A DNA stretch of 64,000 bases from Nocardia rhamnosiphila NBRC 108938 (GCF_000720425.1 NZ_JOAJ01000014.1:1-64000); one strand, 5' to 3'; counted from the first letter of the stretch, positions 9,205 to 18,520 are shown. Program-made: numbers and translations. The notes: a model not told the origin generated them from the letters alone.

Positions 9205-10428
9205 CTACCACAACGGCGTCGAGCGGTCCGCCAGCAGGGCCGGGTCGACCGGTTCGCCGGACAGGATCAGCTCCTTGATCCGGTCACCGACATCCCACAC
9301 GTTCACGTTCATCCCCGCCAGTACCCGGTGCTGGGGATCGAGCCAGAACGCGACGAATTCCAGGCCGTCGCGGTCACCGCGGACGACCACCTGCTCGTAG
9401 TCGCCCGGTGCGGCGAACCCGGTGTACTCCATCCCGAGGTCGTACTGGTCGGTGAAGAAGTAGGGGAGCCGGTCGTAGGACGCGGCGCGGCCGAGCATGG
9501 CCGCGGCCGCCACCGCGGGCTGATTCAATGCGTTCGCCCAGTGCTCCACCCGGATACGGCGGCCCAGTACCGGGTGGTCCTGCTCGGCGATATCGCCCAC
9601 CGCGACGATATTCGGATCGCTACTGGTCAGGCTCGCATCGACCAGGACACCACTCCCGGTCAGCAGACCGGACGCTTCGGCGAGTTCGATATTCGGCCGG
9701 GCCCCCACCGCGACCAGGACCGCGTCCGCGCCGAATTCGGTACCGTCCGCGAGCGCGACACCGGTCGCCCGGCCGTCCGCGGTCGTGATCTGCTGGACCC
9801 GCGCCCCGAAACGCAGGTCGACCCCGTGGCGGCGGTGCAGTTGCGCGAAGACCTCGCCCATTTCCGGGCCGAGCGCGCCCACCAGGGGCGCGGAGCCGGT
9901 TTCGAGGATGGTGACCGCCACATCCGCGGCGCGTGCCGCCGCGGTGACCTCGAGCCCGATCCAGCCCGCCCCGATGACCACCAGGCGCCGGGCGGTGCGG
10001 AACAGCTCGATCAGCGCATCCGATTCGCCCAGGGTGCGCAGGGTGTACACACCCTCGGCATCGGCGCCGGGAATGGGCAGGACACGGGACTCCGCGCCCG
10101 TGGCCAGCGCGAGCCTGTCGTATTCCAGCGTCGAGCCGTCGGGCAGCGCCACGGTCCGGGTGGCCCGGTCGATCGCGGTGACCTCGGTGCCCAGCCGCAG
10201 ATCCACATTGTGGTCCCGGTACCAGGCCGCGGTCTCCACGGTGAACTCCTCGACCGGTTTCGTCCCGGCCAGGTACTCCTTGGACAACGGCGGCCGCTCG
10301 TACGGCAGTCGATCCTCTCTGCCGATCAGAGTGATGTGCCCGTCGAAATCGTTGTCTCGCAGCGCCCGGGCGACTTTCGCCCCGGCCAGGCCGGCGCCGA
10401 CGATGACGAAATGCTGCGCAGAGGTCAT
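9205..10428 (-). CDS. FAD/NAD(P)-dependent reductase, ferredoxin/rubredoxin reductase type
   Basis: A 407-residue flavoprotein. The N-terminal FAD site is GAGLAGAKVARALR. A second Rossmann site for NAD(P)H is GAGWIGLEVTAAA, and the FAD-binding signature is IVAVGD. A C-terminal reductase domain contains EYTGFA and AGMNVN. The family transfers electrons from NAD(P)H to ferredoxins or rubredoxins that feed P450s or oxygenases. No ferredoxin or P450 gene is adjacent, so the partner must be elsewhere. Transcribed away from the Rv2466c-like gene. Confidence 0.9.
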   Translation of the reverse strand: MTSAQHFVIVGAGLAGAKVARALRDNDFDGHITLIGREDRLPYERPPLSKEYLAGTKPVEEFTVETAAWYRDHNVDLRLGTEVTAIDRATRTVALPDGSTLEYDRLALATGAESRVLPIPGADAEGVYTLRTLGESDALIELFRTARRLVVIGAGWIGLEVTAAARAADVAVTILETGSAPLVGALGPEMGEVFAQLHRRHGVDLRFGARVQQITTADGRATGVALADGTEFGADAVLVAVGARPNIELAEASGLLTGSGVLVDASLTSSDPNIVAVGDIAEQDHPVLGRRIRVEHWANALNQPAVAAAAMLGRAASYDRLPYFFTDQYDLGMEYTGFAAPGDYEQVVVRGDRDGLEFVAFWLDPQHRVLAGMNVNVWDVGDRIKELILSGEPVDPALLADRSTPLW

Positions 10429-10644
10429 GGCTGATACTCCCTTGTGGTGGGCGGTTCCAGCGACGATCCGAATCCTCCCGTCAGCCTACAAAAGACAGCA
10501 CTCGTCTCCGGGCCGGTTCGGGAACGAAAATCCACCGGGCGGGGTTGCTCGTTACAGCGCCTGTGTCCGGTGACCGGCCGGCACTGCGGCGGTAACCGTG
10601 GCGGTGGGTGGTATCCGCCGCCGACCTGTGGAGAGGAACGAAAC

Positions 10645-11292
10645 GTGCCCGACTCGGCCGTGAAGAAGGACCTTGCCGAATTCTGGTTCGACCCGCTGTG
10701 CCCGTGGTGCTGGATCACCTCCCGATGGATCCTCGAGGTCGCGAAGGTCCGCGATATCGAGACACGGTTCCATGTGATGAGCCTGGCGGTGCTCAACGAG
10801 GGGCGCGATCTGCCCCCGGAGTACCAGGAGCTCATGACCTACGCCTGGGGGCCGGTACGGGTGGCCGTCGCCGCGGCCGAGCAGCACGGCGAGGAGATCC
10901 TGTCGCCCCTGTACACCGCGCTGGGGACCCGGTTCCACAATCGCCGCGCCGAGTTCGAGCGCGAGGACGACCGCCTGGGCACTTTCGCCGCGATCGTGGC
11001 GGACGCGCTCGCGGAGATCGGGCTGCCTGCCGAACTCTCGGCCGCTGCCGAGAGCAGTGAATACGACGAGGCGCTGCGCAAGAGCCACCACGCCGGGATG
11101 GACAAGGTCGGCCCGGATGTCGGCACGCCGACCATCCACGTCAACGGGGTCGCGTTCTTCGGCCCGGTGCTCTCCCGTATCCCGCGCGGTGAGGAAGCGG
11201 GCAAACTGTGGGATGCCGTGGTGACGCTGGCGGCCTACCCGCACTTCTTCGAACTCAAGCGCACCCGGGACGAGAGCCCGGAATTCGACTGA
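10645..11292 (+). CDS. mycothiol-dependent DsbA-fold oxidoreductase (Rv2466c-like)
   Basis: A 215-residue thioredoxin-fold protein of the DsbA type without a signal peptide. The active site is CPWC in [16 protein letters not shown], with cis-proline region [11 protein letters not shown]. tuberculosis Rv2466c, at the same place in the gene order, reduces substrates with mycothiol and is tied to oxidative-stress defence. The GTG start at 10645 has GGAGAGGA upstream; a longer frame to 10444 has no conserved sequence. The gene faces away from the FAD reductase and converges on the M48 gene. Confidence 0.9.
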   Translation: MPDSAVKKDLAEFWFDPLCPWCWITSRWILEVAKVRDIETRFHVMSLAVLNEGRDLPPEYQELMTYAWGPVRVAVAAAEQHGEEILSPLYTALGTRFHNRRAEFEREDDRLGTFAAIVADALAEIGLPAELSAAAESSEYDEALRKSHHAGMDKVGPDVGTPTIHVNGVAFFGPVLSRIPRGEEAGKLWDAVVTLAAYPHFFELKRTRDESPEFD

Positions 11293-11298
11293 GCCGCG

Positions 11299-11330
11299 GG
11301 GTTGCGGTTTCCGACCGGAAGCCGCAACCC
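11299..11330. terminator. bidirectional terminator between the DsbA-fold and M48 genes
   Basis: A 15-base stem (GGGTTGCGGTTTCCG and its complement, one G-T pair) with a two-base loop. It lies in the 45 bases between two converging stop codons. Confidence 0.75.
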
Positions 11331-11337
11331 ACCCGGA

Positions 11338-12399
11338 TCAGCGCGGCGCTTTCGACAGCGCGACCGCGTCGCCGCCGTACCCGGGAGGCGGTGGCTGCCC
11401 GGGCAGCGGGCCGAACCGCGGCGGGGCCGGGTCGGGCCGCCAGAACAGCTTCCCGTGCCGGCTGCGATCACGCAGCGCCCACATGCGCCAGGTGAGCACG
11501 GGATGCGAGGCCATCGCATTGACCATCCAGACGAAGAACCCGCGTTCCTGGGCCGCGCGGTCGGCCATCTCGTCGAACCCCACCACCGAGTTCAGGTACT
11601 TTCCGGCCGCCAGGGTGCCCATCGCGGCGGGTGCCCCTTGCGGCCGATGGCAGTAACCGTGGTTGTCGGCGGTGTACTCCTGGGCGCGGATCAGCGAGTT
11701 GCCCAGCACCGGCAGGAACGGCACCAGGAACATGCCGAGCTGCCGCCAGTACGAGGCGTGGCCGGCCGCGATATGGCCCACTTCGTGACCGATGATGAAC
11801 GCCAGGGCGTCCGGTTCCCGGGCGGCGCCGCTGATCTCGAACAGATCGCTGTAGACCACCACGTAACGGCGGAAACCGTGTCCCGAGGCGAAGGCGTTGA
11901 TCCGGCCGTTGCCCAGCACGACGTAGGCATCCGGGGCATTGGCCATACCGAAGCGGGCCGCGGCCTCCTGCACCATCCGGTAGCCCTCGGGGAACTGGGA
12001 AGGGGACATCTTCACCCCGTTGACCCGCTGGGATGACAGGTTGACGCCGCGACCGAACCAGAGCAGCAGCGGCGCCGCCACCAGGAGCAGGATGTACTGG
12101 TTGACCAGCCCGAGGAACAGCAGCAGGAAAGCCAGCAGATACGAGCCGACGGTGAGCAGTATCACCACGACCAGCAGCGGGATCTCCCAGCTGTGCCGGG
12201 CGGGCATCCCGAACGGCGACAGCCCGCGGGGCTCGTGCCGCGGCACCGGCGGTGGGGGATACCCGCCCGGGAGCGGGACGGAGGAGGCGGGGCGGTCGGT
12301 GAGCCACGGGTAGGGCCCGGGCTCCGGTGTACTCGCGGACCAGGCGGCGCCGGGGCCGGATCCGGACGGCTGCTGAGGGTCGTGCGGCTGCATACCCAC
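11338..12399 (-). CDS. M48 family membrane zinc metalloprotease (HtpX-like)
   Basis: A 353-residue protease. The first 75 or so residues are a Pro-rich cytoplasmic tail (GSGPGAAWSASTPEPGPYPW, PPPPVPRHEPRG). Two close hydrophobic helices follow (IPLLVVVILLTVGSYLLAFL and ILLLVAAPLLLWF). The catalytic zinc site is IIGHEVGHIAAGH, with a downstream AQEYTADNHGY segment supplying the third ligand region. It probably degrades damaged membrane proteins. The start is GTG at 12399 or, equally well, ATG at 12393 (two codons in); no clear Shine-Dalgarno resolves this. Confidence 0.85.
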   Translation of the reverse strand: MGMQPHDPQQPSGSGPGAAWSASTPEPGPYPWLTDRPASSVPLPGGYPPPPVPRHEPRGLSPFGMPARHSWEIPLLVVVILLTVGSYLLAFLLLFLGLVNQYILLLVAAPLLLWFGRGVNLSSQRVNGVKMSPSQFPEGYRMVQEAAARFGMANAPDAYVVLGNGRINAFASGHGFRRYVVVYSDLFEISGAAREPDALAFIIGHEVGHIAAGHASYWRQLGMFLVPFLPVLGNSLIRAQEYTADNHGYCHRPQGAPAAMGTLAAGKYLNSVVGFDEMADRAAQERGFFVWMVNAMASHPVLTWRMWALRDRSRHGKLFWRPDPAPPRFGPLPGQPPPPGYGGDAVALSKAPR

Positions 12400-12470
12400 G
12401 ACTCTAAGCAGTGAGCCGGTGACACCGCCCGCCGTCGGCGTCCGGTTACGGGCCTGACAGAATCGCAGCC

Positions 12471-12944
12471 ATGCGCGTATACCTGGGTGCCGATCACGCT
12501 GGTTTCGAATTGAAGAACGCCGTCAAGGACCACCTGGAAAAGGCCGGTCACGAGGTCGTCGACTGCGGCGCCCTCGTCTACGACGCGCTCGACGACTATC
12601 CCGCCTTCTGCATCGAGGCGGCCCGCCGCACCGTCGCCGACCCGGGCAGCCTGGGACTGGTCTTCGGGGGGAGCGGTAACGGCGAGCAGATCGCCGCGAA
12701 CAAGGTGCCGGGTGCGCGGTGCGCCCTGGCCTGGAGCGTCGAAACCGCACGCTTGGCCCGCGAACACAACAACGCGCAGTTGATCGGTATCGGTGGCCGG
12801 ATGCACTCGCGCGACGAAGCCCTCGCGATCGTGGACGCCTTCATCGAGACCCCGTGGTCCGACGAGGAGCGGCATCAGCGCCGGATCGATATCCTCGCCG
12901 ACTACGAGAAGTCCGGCGAACCGCCGGCGCTGCCCGCCAACTGA
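12471..12944 (+). CDS. rpiB: ribose-5-phosphate isomerase B
   Basis: A 157-residue enzyme interconverting ribose 5-phosphate and ribulose 5-phosphate. The N-terminal YLGADHAGFELK, the phosphate-binding VFGGSGNGEQIAANKVPG and REHNNAQLIGIGGRM are diagnostic. Like mycobacterial RpiB, it has the variant active site with Ser-Gly-Asn-Gly instead of a Cys. A short gap of 24 bases to the next gene suggests cotranscription, as for Rv2465c-Rv2464c. Confidence 0.95.
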   Translation: MRVYLGADHAGFELKNAVKDHLEKAGHEVVDCGALVYDALDDYPAFCIEAARRTVADPGSLGLVFGGSGNGEQIAANKVPGARCALAWSVETARLAREHNNAQLIGIGGRMHSRDEALAIVDAFIETPWSDEERHQRRIDILADYEKSGEPPALPAN

Positions 12945-12968
12945 TCCATCGGGCAGGCGAGTAGTCGG

Positions 12969-13781
12969 GTGCCGGAAGGTCACACTCTGCACCGCCTCGC
13001 CCGCCGGCACGAACAGCGGCTGGCCGGCGCGGTGGTGCGGGTGACGAGCCCGCAGGGGAAGTTCGCGACGGGAGCCGCCCGGGTCGACGGCCGGATTCTC
13101 GTCCGCTCCCAGGCGTGGGGCAAACATCTGCTCCACGAATACGAGGGTGAGCTGTACGTGCACATCCACCTGGGGTTGTACGGCGCCTTCAGCGAATCGG
13201 AGCTGCCGATGCCCGAGCCGGTGGGGCAGGTCCGGATGCGGCTCACCGGACCGGGCCGCGACGGCCGCGGGTTCGGCACCGACCTGCGCGGGCCCACCGC
13301 CTGCGAGATCCTCACCCCGCCGGAGACCGAGGCGCTCATCGCCCGCCTCGGACCCGACCCGCTGCGCCCGGACGCCGACCCGGACCGGGCGTGGGCGCGG
13401 ATCCGCCGCTCACGGCGCAGTATCGGATCCTTGCTGATGGATCAGCGGGTGATCGCCGGAGTGGGCAATGTGTATCGCGCGGAAATACTTTTCCGGCACG
13501 GTATCTCCCCGCAACGCCCGGGCGCCGAACTGACCGCCGCGCAGTGGTCGGCGCTGTGGGCCGACCTGGTCGACCTGATGCGGGTGGGCGTGCGCCGCGG
13601 GAAGATGCATGTGGTGCGGCCGGAGCACGATCACGGGGCGCCCTCCTATGCCGCGGACCGGCCGCGCACCTATGTCTACCGCCGGGCAGGAGAACCCTGC
13701 CGGTGCTGTAGCGGGCCGGTGCGGCATACGGTGCTGGAGGGCCGGAACCTGTTCTGGTGCGCGCAGTGCCAACCCGCCTGA
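12969..13781 (+). CDS. nei2: Fpg/Nei family DNA glycosylase/AP lyase (Nei2-like)
   Basis: A 270-residue base-excision repair enzyme. The mature N-terminus PEGHTLHRLARRH contains the catalytic Pro and Glu. The helix-two-turn-helix region includes LLMDQRVIAGVGNVYRAEIL. The C-terminal zinc finger has CRCC and CAQC pairs. It removes oxidised pyrimidines or purines and cuts the abasic site; the PEGHT form groups with Nei rather than Fpg. The start is GTG. It follows rpiB as in Rv2465c-Rv2464c and converges with the diguanylate cyclase (10 bases between stops). Confidence 0.92.
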   Translation: MPEGHTLHRLARRHEQRLAGAVVRVTSPQGKFATGAARVDGRILVRSQAWGKHLLHEYEGELYVHIHLGLYGAFSESELPMPEPVGQVRMRLTGPGRDGRGFGTDLRGPTACEILTPPETEALIARLGPDPLRPDADPDRAWARIRRSRRSIGSLLMDQRVIAGVGNVYRAEILFRHGISPQRPGAELTAAQWSALWADLVDLMRVGVRRGKMHVVRPEHDHGAPSYAADRPRTYVYRRAGEPCRCCSGPVRHTVLEGRNLFWCAQCQPA

Positions 13782-13791
13782 ACCGCGCCGC

Positions 13792-14742
13792 TCAGCCCGC
13801 GACGGCCGTGCCGGTGTCGAGCGTTTCGGCCCCGGCGTAGCGGCGCCCGCCCGCGGTTTTCGCCGAGTACATCGCCTGATCGGCCCGGCGCAGCAGTTCG
13901 GCCAGTTCGCTGCGGTCCTGTGGCGGGGCATAGGTGGTGCCGACGCTGGCCGAGACCGGTACCGGCCCCACCGACGACCACACCGAATCGTTCAGCGCGT
14001 GCACGATGGCGTGCGCCAGTTCGGTGACGCGGTTGTCGGCCATCCCGGCCGCCAGCACGAATTCGTCCCCGCCGTAGCGGCACACCACCGCCCCCGGTGG
14101 CGCCACCTCCCGCAGCCGCTTGGCCAGTTCGACCAGCACCTCGTCGCCCACCGCGTGACCGTAGCTGTCGTTGATCTGCTTGAACCGGTCCAGATCCACC
14201 ACCAGCAAACCCACCCCGCGGTCGGCCTGTTCGGCCATCATGCGTACCCGCTTGCGCAGCAGGGTGCGGTTGGCCAGCCCGGTCAGCGCGTCATGGGTGG
14301 CCTCGTGTTCGAGCCGCTGCTGCAGCGCGGCGAACTCGCGGACCCGCTGGGTGGCCTCGTCGGAGAGGTTCTTCTTCTGCTGGGCCAGGGCCAGCTCTTG
14401 GAGCGCCTGGGCATAGCTGTCGATGGCCTGGCTGGCCACCAACGGCCATCGGGTCGCCACCAGGGAGCCGCGCGGGCCGGCCGGAAAGCCGAGCAGGGTG
14501 CGCGTGACCAGCGCGAGCATCCGGACCTGCTGGAGCGGTTCGGCGCAGAGCCGGGCGCCGAGCCGGCGGGCCGCGCGAATCGGGAAGGGATCGGAAACGG
14601 TGAGGTCCAGGAGTTGCTCGAGGATTTCGACGAGTACGGGTTCGATATCGGCGGCGGTGATATCGGCGTCGGGCTGGGCGCCGGCGGCCAGCGCCCACTC
14701 ACGTGCCGTGGAACGGACGGGTGGCCGGATCTCAGTGGTCAT
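13792..14742 (-). CDS. GGDEF-domain diguanylate cyclase
   Basis: About 316 residues. The N-terminal 150 or so are a helical region of no recognised family, followed by a coiled-coil linker (LAQQKKNLSDEATQRVREFA). The GGDEF domain begins at DALTGLANRTLL, with the A-site signature RYGGDEF intact, so synthesis of cyclic di-GMP is expected. LVVDLDRFKQINDSYGHAVG is the usual metal- and GTP-binding strand. There are no membrane helices and no obvious sensor domain. ATG at 14742 is used; a GTG three codons earlier (14751) is possible. Confidence 0.88.
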   Translation of the reverse strand: MTTEIRPPVRSTAREWALAAGAQPDADITAADIEPVLVEILEQLLDLTVSDPFPIRAARRLGARLCAEPLQQVRMLALVTRTLLGFPAGPRGSLVATRWPLVASQAIDSYAQALQELALAQQKKNLSDEATQRVREFAALQQRLEHEATHDALTGLANRTLLRKRVRMMAEQADRGVGLLVVDLDRFKQINDSYGHAVGDEVLVELAKRLREVAPPGAVVCRYGGDEFVLAAGMADNRVTELAHAIVHALNDSVWSSVGPVPVSASVGTTYAPPQDRSELAELLRRADQAMYSAKTAGGRRYAGAETLDTGTAVAG

Positions 14743-15226
14743 ATCGACCACCGGCGGCGGCGGAGCTCACGCCGCGGATCAGGGTCCGCCGCGTCGGTAC
14801 CGGGCTGGGCCGGCTCTGTCGTACTGCTATGCGGATGGTCCACCTTGTCGGGTGCACGCTACCGCCCCCTTTCCAGATACCCCGTCCGGCAAGAAGATCG
14901 TAGCAAGATGGTGGAACCCGCCGACCTGCGTTCTAGAACAAGTTCCGGGGCCCCGGTACAACAGTGATCTCTGCCCCTATCGTCGCGGAATCGCTTGCGT
15001 TACACACCTTTGCAGAAATATCCGTGCCGCGCCCGGTCCGGCGAGCGGCCCCGGGGGACCCCGGAATGCGTCTTTCCCGCTATTGGTAAGTCGGCGGAGC
15101 GCACGCGGGCCCGGCGCCACCGGTGATTTCTGGGCCGGTGAGGGGCTGATTGGCGAAATGAAACCACGATTGGGTAGAGTCGCTGTGCACACGATATCGT
15201 GGCGATCCCATGGATGTCGTATGCAT
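14743..15226. other. intergenic stretch upstream of tRNA-Gly
   Basis: About 480 bases with no supported gene. It must hold the promoter of the diguanylate cyclase and that of tRNA-Gly. I recognise no repeat or strong hairpin. Confidence 0.55.
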
Positions 15227-15297
<71 letters not shown>

Positions 15298-15944
15298 CAC
15301 ACGAAGGCCCTGCCGTCAGGGCTGGTGCCGCCGGTTCGAGGGGGAACCGCCACGGTGGCCGCGCCGACAACCGAACCGAGCGCCGGTGCGGCCGCGAGGG
15401 CGTCGGAGGCCGGTACGCGTTGCCTATCTGTTGTTCCTCTTTTATCGGCCGCCGGAGCGGATCGGGCATTTCCTACCCACCGGATGCCGGGAAGACGGCC
15501 GTCGGCCGGCCGGACCGGAATTGCTGTGCCCCTGACGTTGTGGTCACCGCCGAGCGGTGAGCGCGCCCGGACCGGGTGCCGGTGTCACCGGACGGGCCGG
15601 CCCGGCCTTGCGCAGACGGTCTTCCCCCCCAGGACGACCGTGTCGATGCAGCGCTGCTGCGTGGTTTGCCTTCGCCGTGAATGCGTGGCATCTTGTTCTC
15701 GTTCGAACGTCCCCGGGCGACGGGGACGGGAGAACACGGTGAGATCCGGCCGGTATGGACATCGGTTCGGTCGCACGGGCCCGATCGGGTACGATCGAGC
15801 GGAGCGAGAGTCAGTTCGACCAGCGGTTTTCTGGCATATGGGCAGGTCCCGTACTACTGAAGAGCCGTCGTCCGAGAGCTGATGGTGCGGGTTGGATTCC
15901 GTCACCCGTTCCGGACCGGTGCTCGTTTCCCTCCGGGGAGAGTA
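15298..15944. other. intergenic stretch between tRNA-Gly and tRNA-Pro
   Basis: About 650 bases without a supported gene. Open frames crossing it have no ribosome binding site or family features. It contains a decayed copy of the tRNA-Gly 3' half near its end (15877-15911). Confidence 0.6.
15877..15911 (+). repeat. degenerate duplicate of the tRNA-Gly 3' half (attachment-site-like)
   Basis: This 35-base stretch matches bases 15263-15298 of tRNA-Gly (end of the anticodon stem, variable loop, T-arm and acceptor 3' strand). There are two substitutions and one deleted C. The copy lies 614 bases downstream in the same orientation. A 3' tRNA fragment downstream of its intact tRNA is the usual trace of site-specific integration, but tandem tRNA duplication and decay would look the same. 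No integrase gene is between the copies. Confidence 0.75.
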
Positions 15945-16018
15945 CGGGGTGTGGCGCAGCTTGGTAGCGCACCCGCTTTGGGAGCGGGTGGTCGCAGGTT
16001 CAAATCCTGTCACCCCGA
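15945..16018 (+). tRNA. tRNA-Pro (anticodon TGG)
   Basis: A complete cloverleaf. Acceptor strands are CGGGGTG and CACCCCG with discriminator A. The anticodon stem is CCCGC/GCGGG around the loop TTTGGGA, giving anticodon TGG. The T-arm is GCAGG-TTCAAAT-CCTGT. The 3' CCA is not encoded. Confidence 0.96.
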
Positions 16019-16059
16019 CAAATGTTCGTTCGCGCCGCCGCGCGCCGCTGATCCGTCCC

Positions 16060-16836
16060 TCAGATTCGTGACCGTGACGGCTGTTTGCCGTCGTTCACCG
16101 CGCTCTGCTGACCGGCGCGGGGAAGCCCGATCTCCACATCCGGCGCCGGGAGTTCCGCGCGGCGCCCGAAGGCCTGGTCGATCAATTCGGACGCGGCCCG
16201 GGTGACGATCAGCCGCGCGATGGCCAGGTCGGTCTCCAGTTTGGTGCGGTCCTTGGGGTTTCGTTCCGATAGCTCGTAGGCGCGGCTCGCCAGTACGTAG
16301 AAGATCTCGGCGGCGTAGCGGTCGGCGATGCGGTCGCAGTCCGAGCGCATACGTTCGACCAGATGGAAGGTGGCGGCGGCGGGCAGACCGGCGTCGGTGA
16401 GCCGGGTGGCCAGATCACTGCAGCGCGGGTTGGTGACCCGGTACACGTCGAAGGGGTCGTCACTGGCGGCCAGTGCCTGCTGGACGTATTCGGGAAGTTC
16501 GTGGACCGGCTCTTCGGGCTCGGGCTTCGCCGGGGCCGGGGCCTGCCGTCCGGGTGTGCTGACGGTCTGATCGGTGACACCCAGCACGTCCCCGAGACCG
16601 TCACCGCGGTCCCAGGCGGCCAGGAGTTCCCGGATACCGTTCAGTTTCATACCCCGGCCGAGCAGACGGCTGATTGTCTGCAACCGGTTGAGGTGGTCCG
16701 AGCCGTAGTAGCCGATCCGGCCCCGGACGTCGGGCGAGGGCAGCAGCCCACGCTCGTGGTACACGCGGACACTGCGCACGGTGGTTTCGGCAGCCCGCGC
16801 CAGCTCGTCGATCGTGTACTCGGATTCGCCAGCCAT
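16060..16836 (-). CDS. MerR-family transcriptional regulator
   Basis: A 258-residue regulator. Residues about 5-75 are a MerR winged helix-turn-helix: YTIDELARAAETTVRSVRVY, then HERGLLPSPDVRGRIGYYG, then a helix ending in RGMKLNGIRELLAAW. The C-terminal 150 residues are helical and contain no metal-binding Cys cluster, so the effector is unknown and is probably not a metal. The start at 16836 follows MAGESEYTIDEL; a longer upstream frame is not conserved. Divergent from the whiB-like gene across a region with three short dyads that could be its operators. Confidence 0.88.
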   Translation of the reverse strand: MAGESEYTIDELARAAETTVRSVRVYHERGLLPSPDVRGRIGYYGSDHLNRLQTISRLLGRGMKLNGIRELLAAWDRGDGLGDVLGVTDQTVSTPGRQAPAPAKPEPEEPVHELPEYVQQALAASDDPFDVYRVTNPRCSDLATRLTDAGLPAAATFHLVERMRSDCDRIADRYAAEIFYVLASRAYELSERNPKDRTKLETDLAIARLIVTRAASELIDQAFGRRAELPAPDVEIGLPRAGQQSAVNDGKQPSRSRI

Positions 16837-16890
16837 ACGTATAGGAAACCATAATCGGGCCCGTAGATAAACGGTCCGTAACCAAACGAA

Positions 16891-16904
16891 CCGCTGAGCA
16901 GCGG
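16891..16904. promoter_or_regulatory. dyad CCGCT-N4-AGCGG in the merR-whiB intergenic region
   Basis: A perfect 5-base dyad with a 4-base centre (GAGC). A degenerate version, CCGTA-N4-AACGA, lies just beside it at 16876-16889. Possible operator for either divergent regulator. Confidence 0.4.
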
Positions 16905-16933
16905 CTAAAAGATGTGAAAAACATGTCAACGTC

Positions 16934-16947
16934 CCGTTACCTAACGG
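16934..16947. promoter_or_regulatory. dyad CCGTT-N4-AACGG in the merR-whiB intergenic region
   Basis: CCGTT-ACCT-AACGG; the symmetry extends one more base into the centre. The same arrangement recurs at 18852 and 47420, upstream of the PAS-type gene and of eccA. Confidence 0.45.
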
Positions 16948-17107
16948 CATGAGACCTTGCCTGAAGGGCCTTCCGTGCTCTAACGTGCGTGATACAGCTG
17001 ACATCAGCTGGTTTCCGGGGACTGTTGAGCAGCCCTGACGTTCCGCCCGACCAACGGGACACGTATCGGTTTCCCCCGGCGTGCCCTCGGCAGTTCCGGA
17101 GACGGTT

Positions 17108-17581
17108 ATGAGCACAATGCGAGTTCGTTCCCTGAGCGTGGTTACACCCCGCGCCACCACTACTTCCCGGCTTCCCGCGACGCCGCTGCCGGCGCCTGCG
17201 AAATCGGCGCAGCGGCCGCCGTGCGCGGAGGTACCCGACAGCTGGGACCTCGACTCCGGGACTCCGGAAGCCTGGCATTCAGCGGTGCGCATCTGCTATG
17301 GGTGCCCGCTGTTCGTGCAGTGCAGCGGGTTGGCGCAGACACTCATCGAGCGGGGCGATGCACCGCGAGCCATGATCTGGGCGGGCGTCGCCTACGACAA
17401 CTCGGGCAACGTCATCGAGAATCTCGACCGGCACCGGACCGTGCCCATCGACCACAAACGCCCGATGCGCATCATCCGCAACGGCCCACGCCCCACGCAC
17501 GGCACGGCGGTCGCCGGTGCCCCGAAACGGCATATCGTGCTGGGCCGCCCACTTCGGCCGACGGAGTCGGCGGCGGTCTGA
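17108..17581 (+). CDS. WhiB-family iron-sulfur regulator
   Basis: A 157-residue protein with the four Cys of a WhiB [4Fe-4S] site: one in PPCAEV, then CYGCPLFVQC (C-x2-C-x5-C). The downstream glycine/tryptophan turn (MIWAGVAYD) replaces the usual GVWGG. A basic C-terminal tail (HKRPMRIIRNGPRP) could contact DNA. WhiB proteins act as redox-sensitive partners of the primary sigma factor. ATG at 17108 is preferred, with GGAG seven bases upstream; an earlier start at 17081 is possible. WhiB6 controls ESX-1 in mycobacteria, but a link to the ESX locus here is only suggested by proximity. Confidence 0.82.
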   Translation: MSTMRVRSLSVVTPRATTTSRLPATPLPAPAKSAQRPPCAEVPDSWDLDSGTPEAWHSAVRICYGCPLFVQCSGLAQTLIERGDAPRAMIWAGVAYDNSGNVIENLDRHRTVPIDHKRPMRIIRNGPRPTHGTAVAGAPKRHIVLGRPLRPTESAAV

Positions 17582-17626
17582 ACTATGCTCCGGGGCAAAC
17601 ACGGATCTAGCTCTGGTGGTGCGTAG

Positions 17627-18520
17627 ATGACAATCCTGGCGTTGGAGATCGGTCCGACCCGGTTCGCGGCGATCGAGATCGCCGACGACGTCGGGGCCGA
17701 CCGGGTCCAGCGGATCGCGATCCCGCGTGCCGGGGCGTGGGATCGGGTTCGGGAGCTGCTACTCCGGATCGCCGCTGGGCGAGATGTCACCGCGGTAGGC
17801 ATCGCCTCGAACGGACCGATCGATATGGCCTCCGGAGTCGTGGCACCGGATCAGGTGAAGGAATGGCAATCCGGCTTCCCGCTGGTGGAAGCTGTGCAGA
17901 AGCTGTTCCCCGCCGCGACGGTCGCGCTGGCCCTCGACGGTGTGTGCCTGGCGCTGGCCGAACGGCATTTCGGCGCCACCCAAGACGTAATGGACTCGCT
18001 GTCGATGTATGTCTCGGACACGATCGTCGGCGGTGTGATGGTCGGCGGGTTCGTGGTGGTCGGGCGTACCGGCAACGCGGGCCAGATCGGTCATGTGCTG
18101 GTGCCCGGCTACGACGGGCGATGCGCATGCGGAGGGCGCGGATGCCTGGAATCGGTGGCCGGTGGTGCGGCGCTGACGAAATGGGCGCGCGAGCAGGGCT
18201 GGGCGGGGGACTCGCTCGAGGCCCTGGCGGCCGACGCGCAGGCGTCCGACCGGACGGCGGTCGCGGCGCTGGAGCGGGCCGGTACGGCGCTGGGCCGGGC
18301 GATCGCCTCGGTGGCACCCCTGCTCGACATCGACCGGGTGGTGATCGGCGGGCCGATCGCCACGCCGGGATCGGCACTGTGGAAGTCACTGCACAACGCC
18401 GTCGCGATGCACGCGCGGCTACCATTCCTTACCGGGCTGCGGGCGGTTGCGTCGGAGCTGGAGGATCTCGGCCTGTTGGCCGGCGCGGGCGTTATCGCCC
18501 TGACCTCGCAGGGTGAGTGA
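17627..18520 (+). CDS. ROK-family protein (sugar kinase-like, possibly non-catalytic)
   Basis: A 297-residue member of the ROK group (glucokinases and NagC-type regulators), without an N-terminal helix-turn-helix. The zinc-binding signature is clear: GQIGHVLV followed by CACGGRGCLES. The ATP-binding loop is altered (ALEIGPTRFA where DxGGTK is usual). The catalytic NDxN motif is reduced to LDGV, keeping the Asp. It may be a slow or altered-specificity kinase or a sensor of a sugar metabolite. It starts 46 bases after the whiB-like gene and may be cotranscribed. Confidence 0.8.
   Translation: MTILALEIGPTRFAAIEIADDVGADRVQRIAIPRAGAWDRVRELLLRIAAGRDVTAVGIASNGPIDMASGVVAPDQVKEWQSGFPLVEAVQKLFPAATVALALDGVCLALAERHFGATQDVMDSLSMYVSDTIVGGVMVGGFVVVGRTGNAGQIGHVLVPGYDGRCACGGRGCLESVAGGAALTKWAREQGWAGDSLEALAADAQASDRTAVAALERAGTALGRAIASVAPLLDIDRVVIGGPIATPGSALWKSLHNAVAMHARLPFLTGLRAVASELEDLGLLAGAGVIALTSQGE

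Noticed and set aside
15680..15730. Possible LexA/SOS box around GTTCGAAC
   Set aside because: The half-sites abut instead of being separated by four bases, and there is no gene start downstream.
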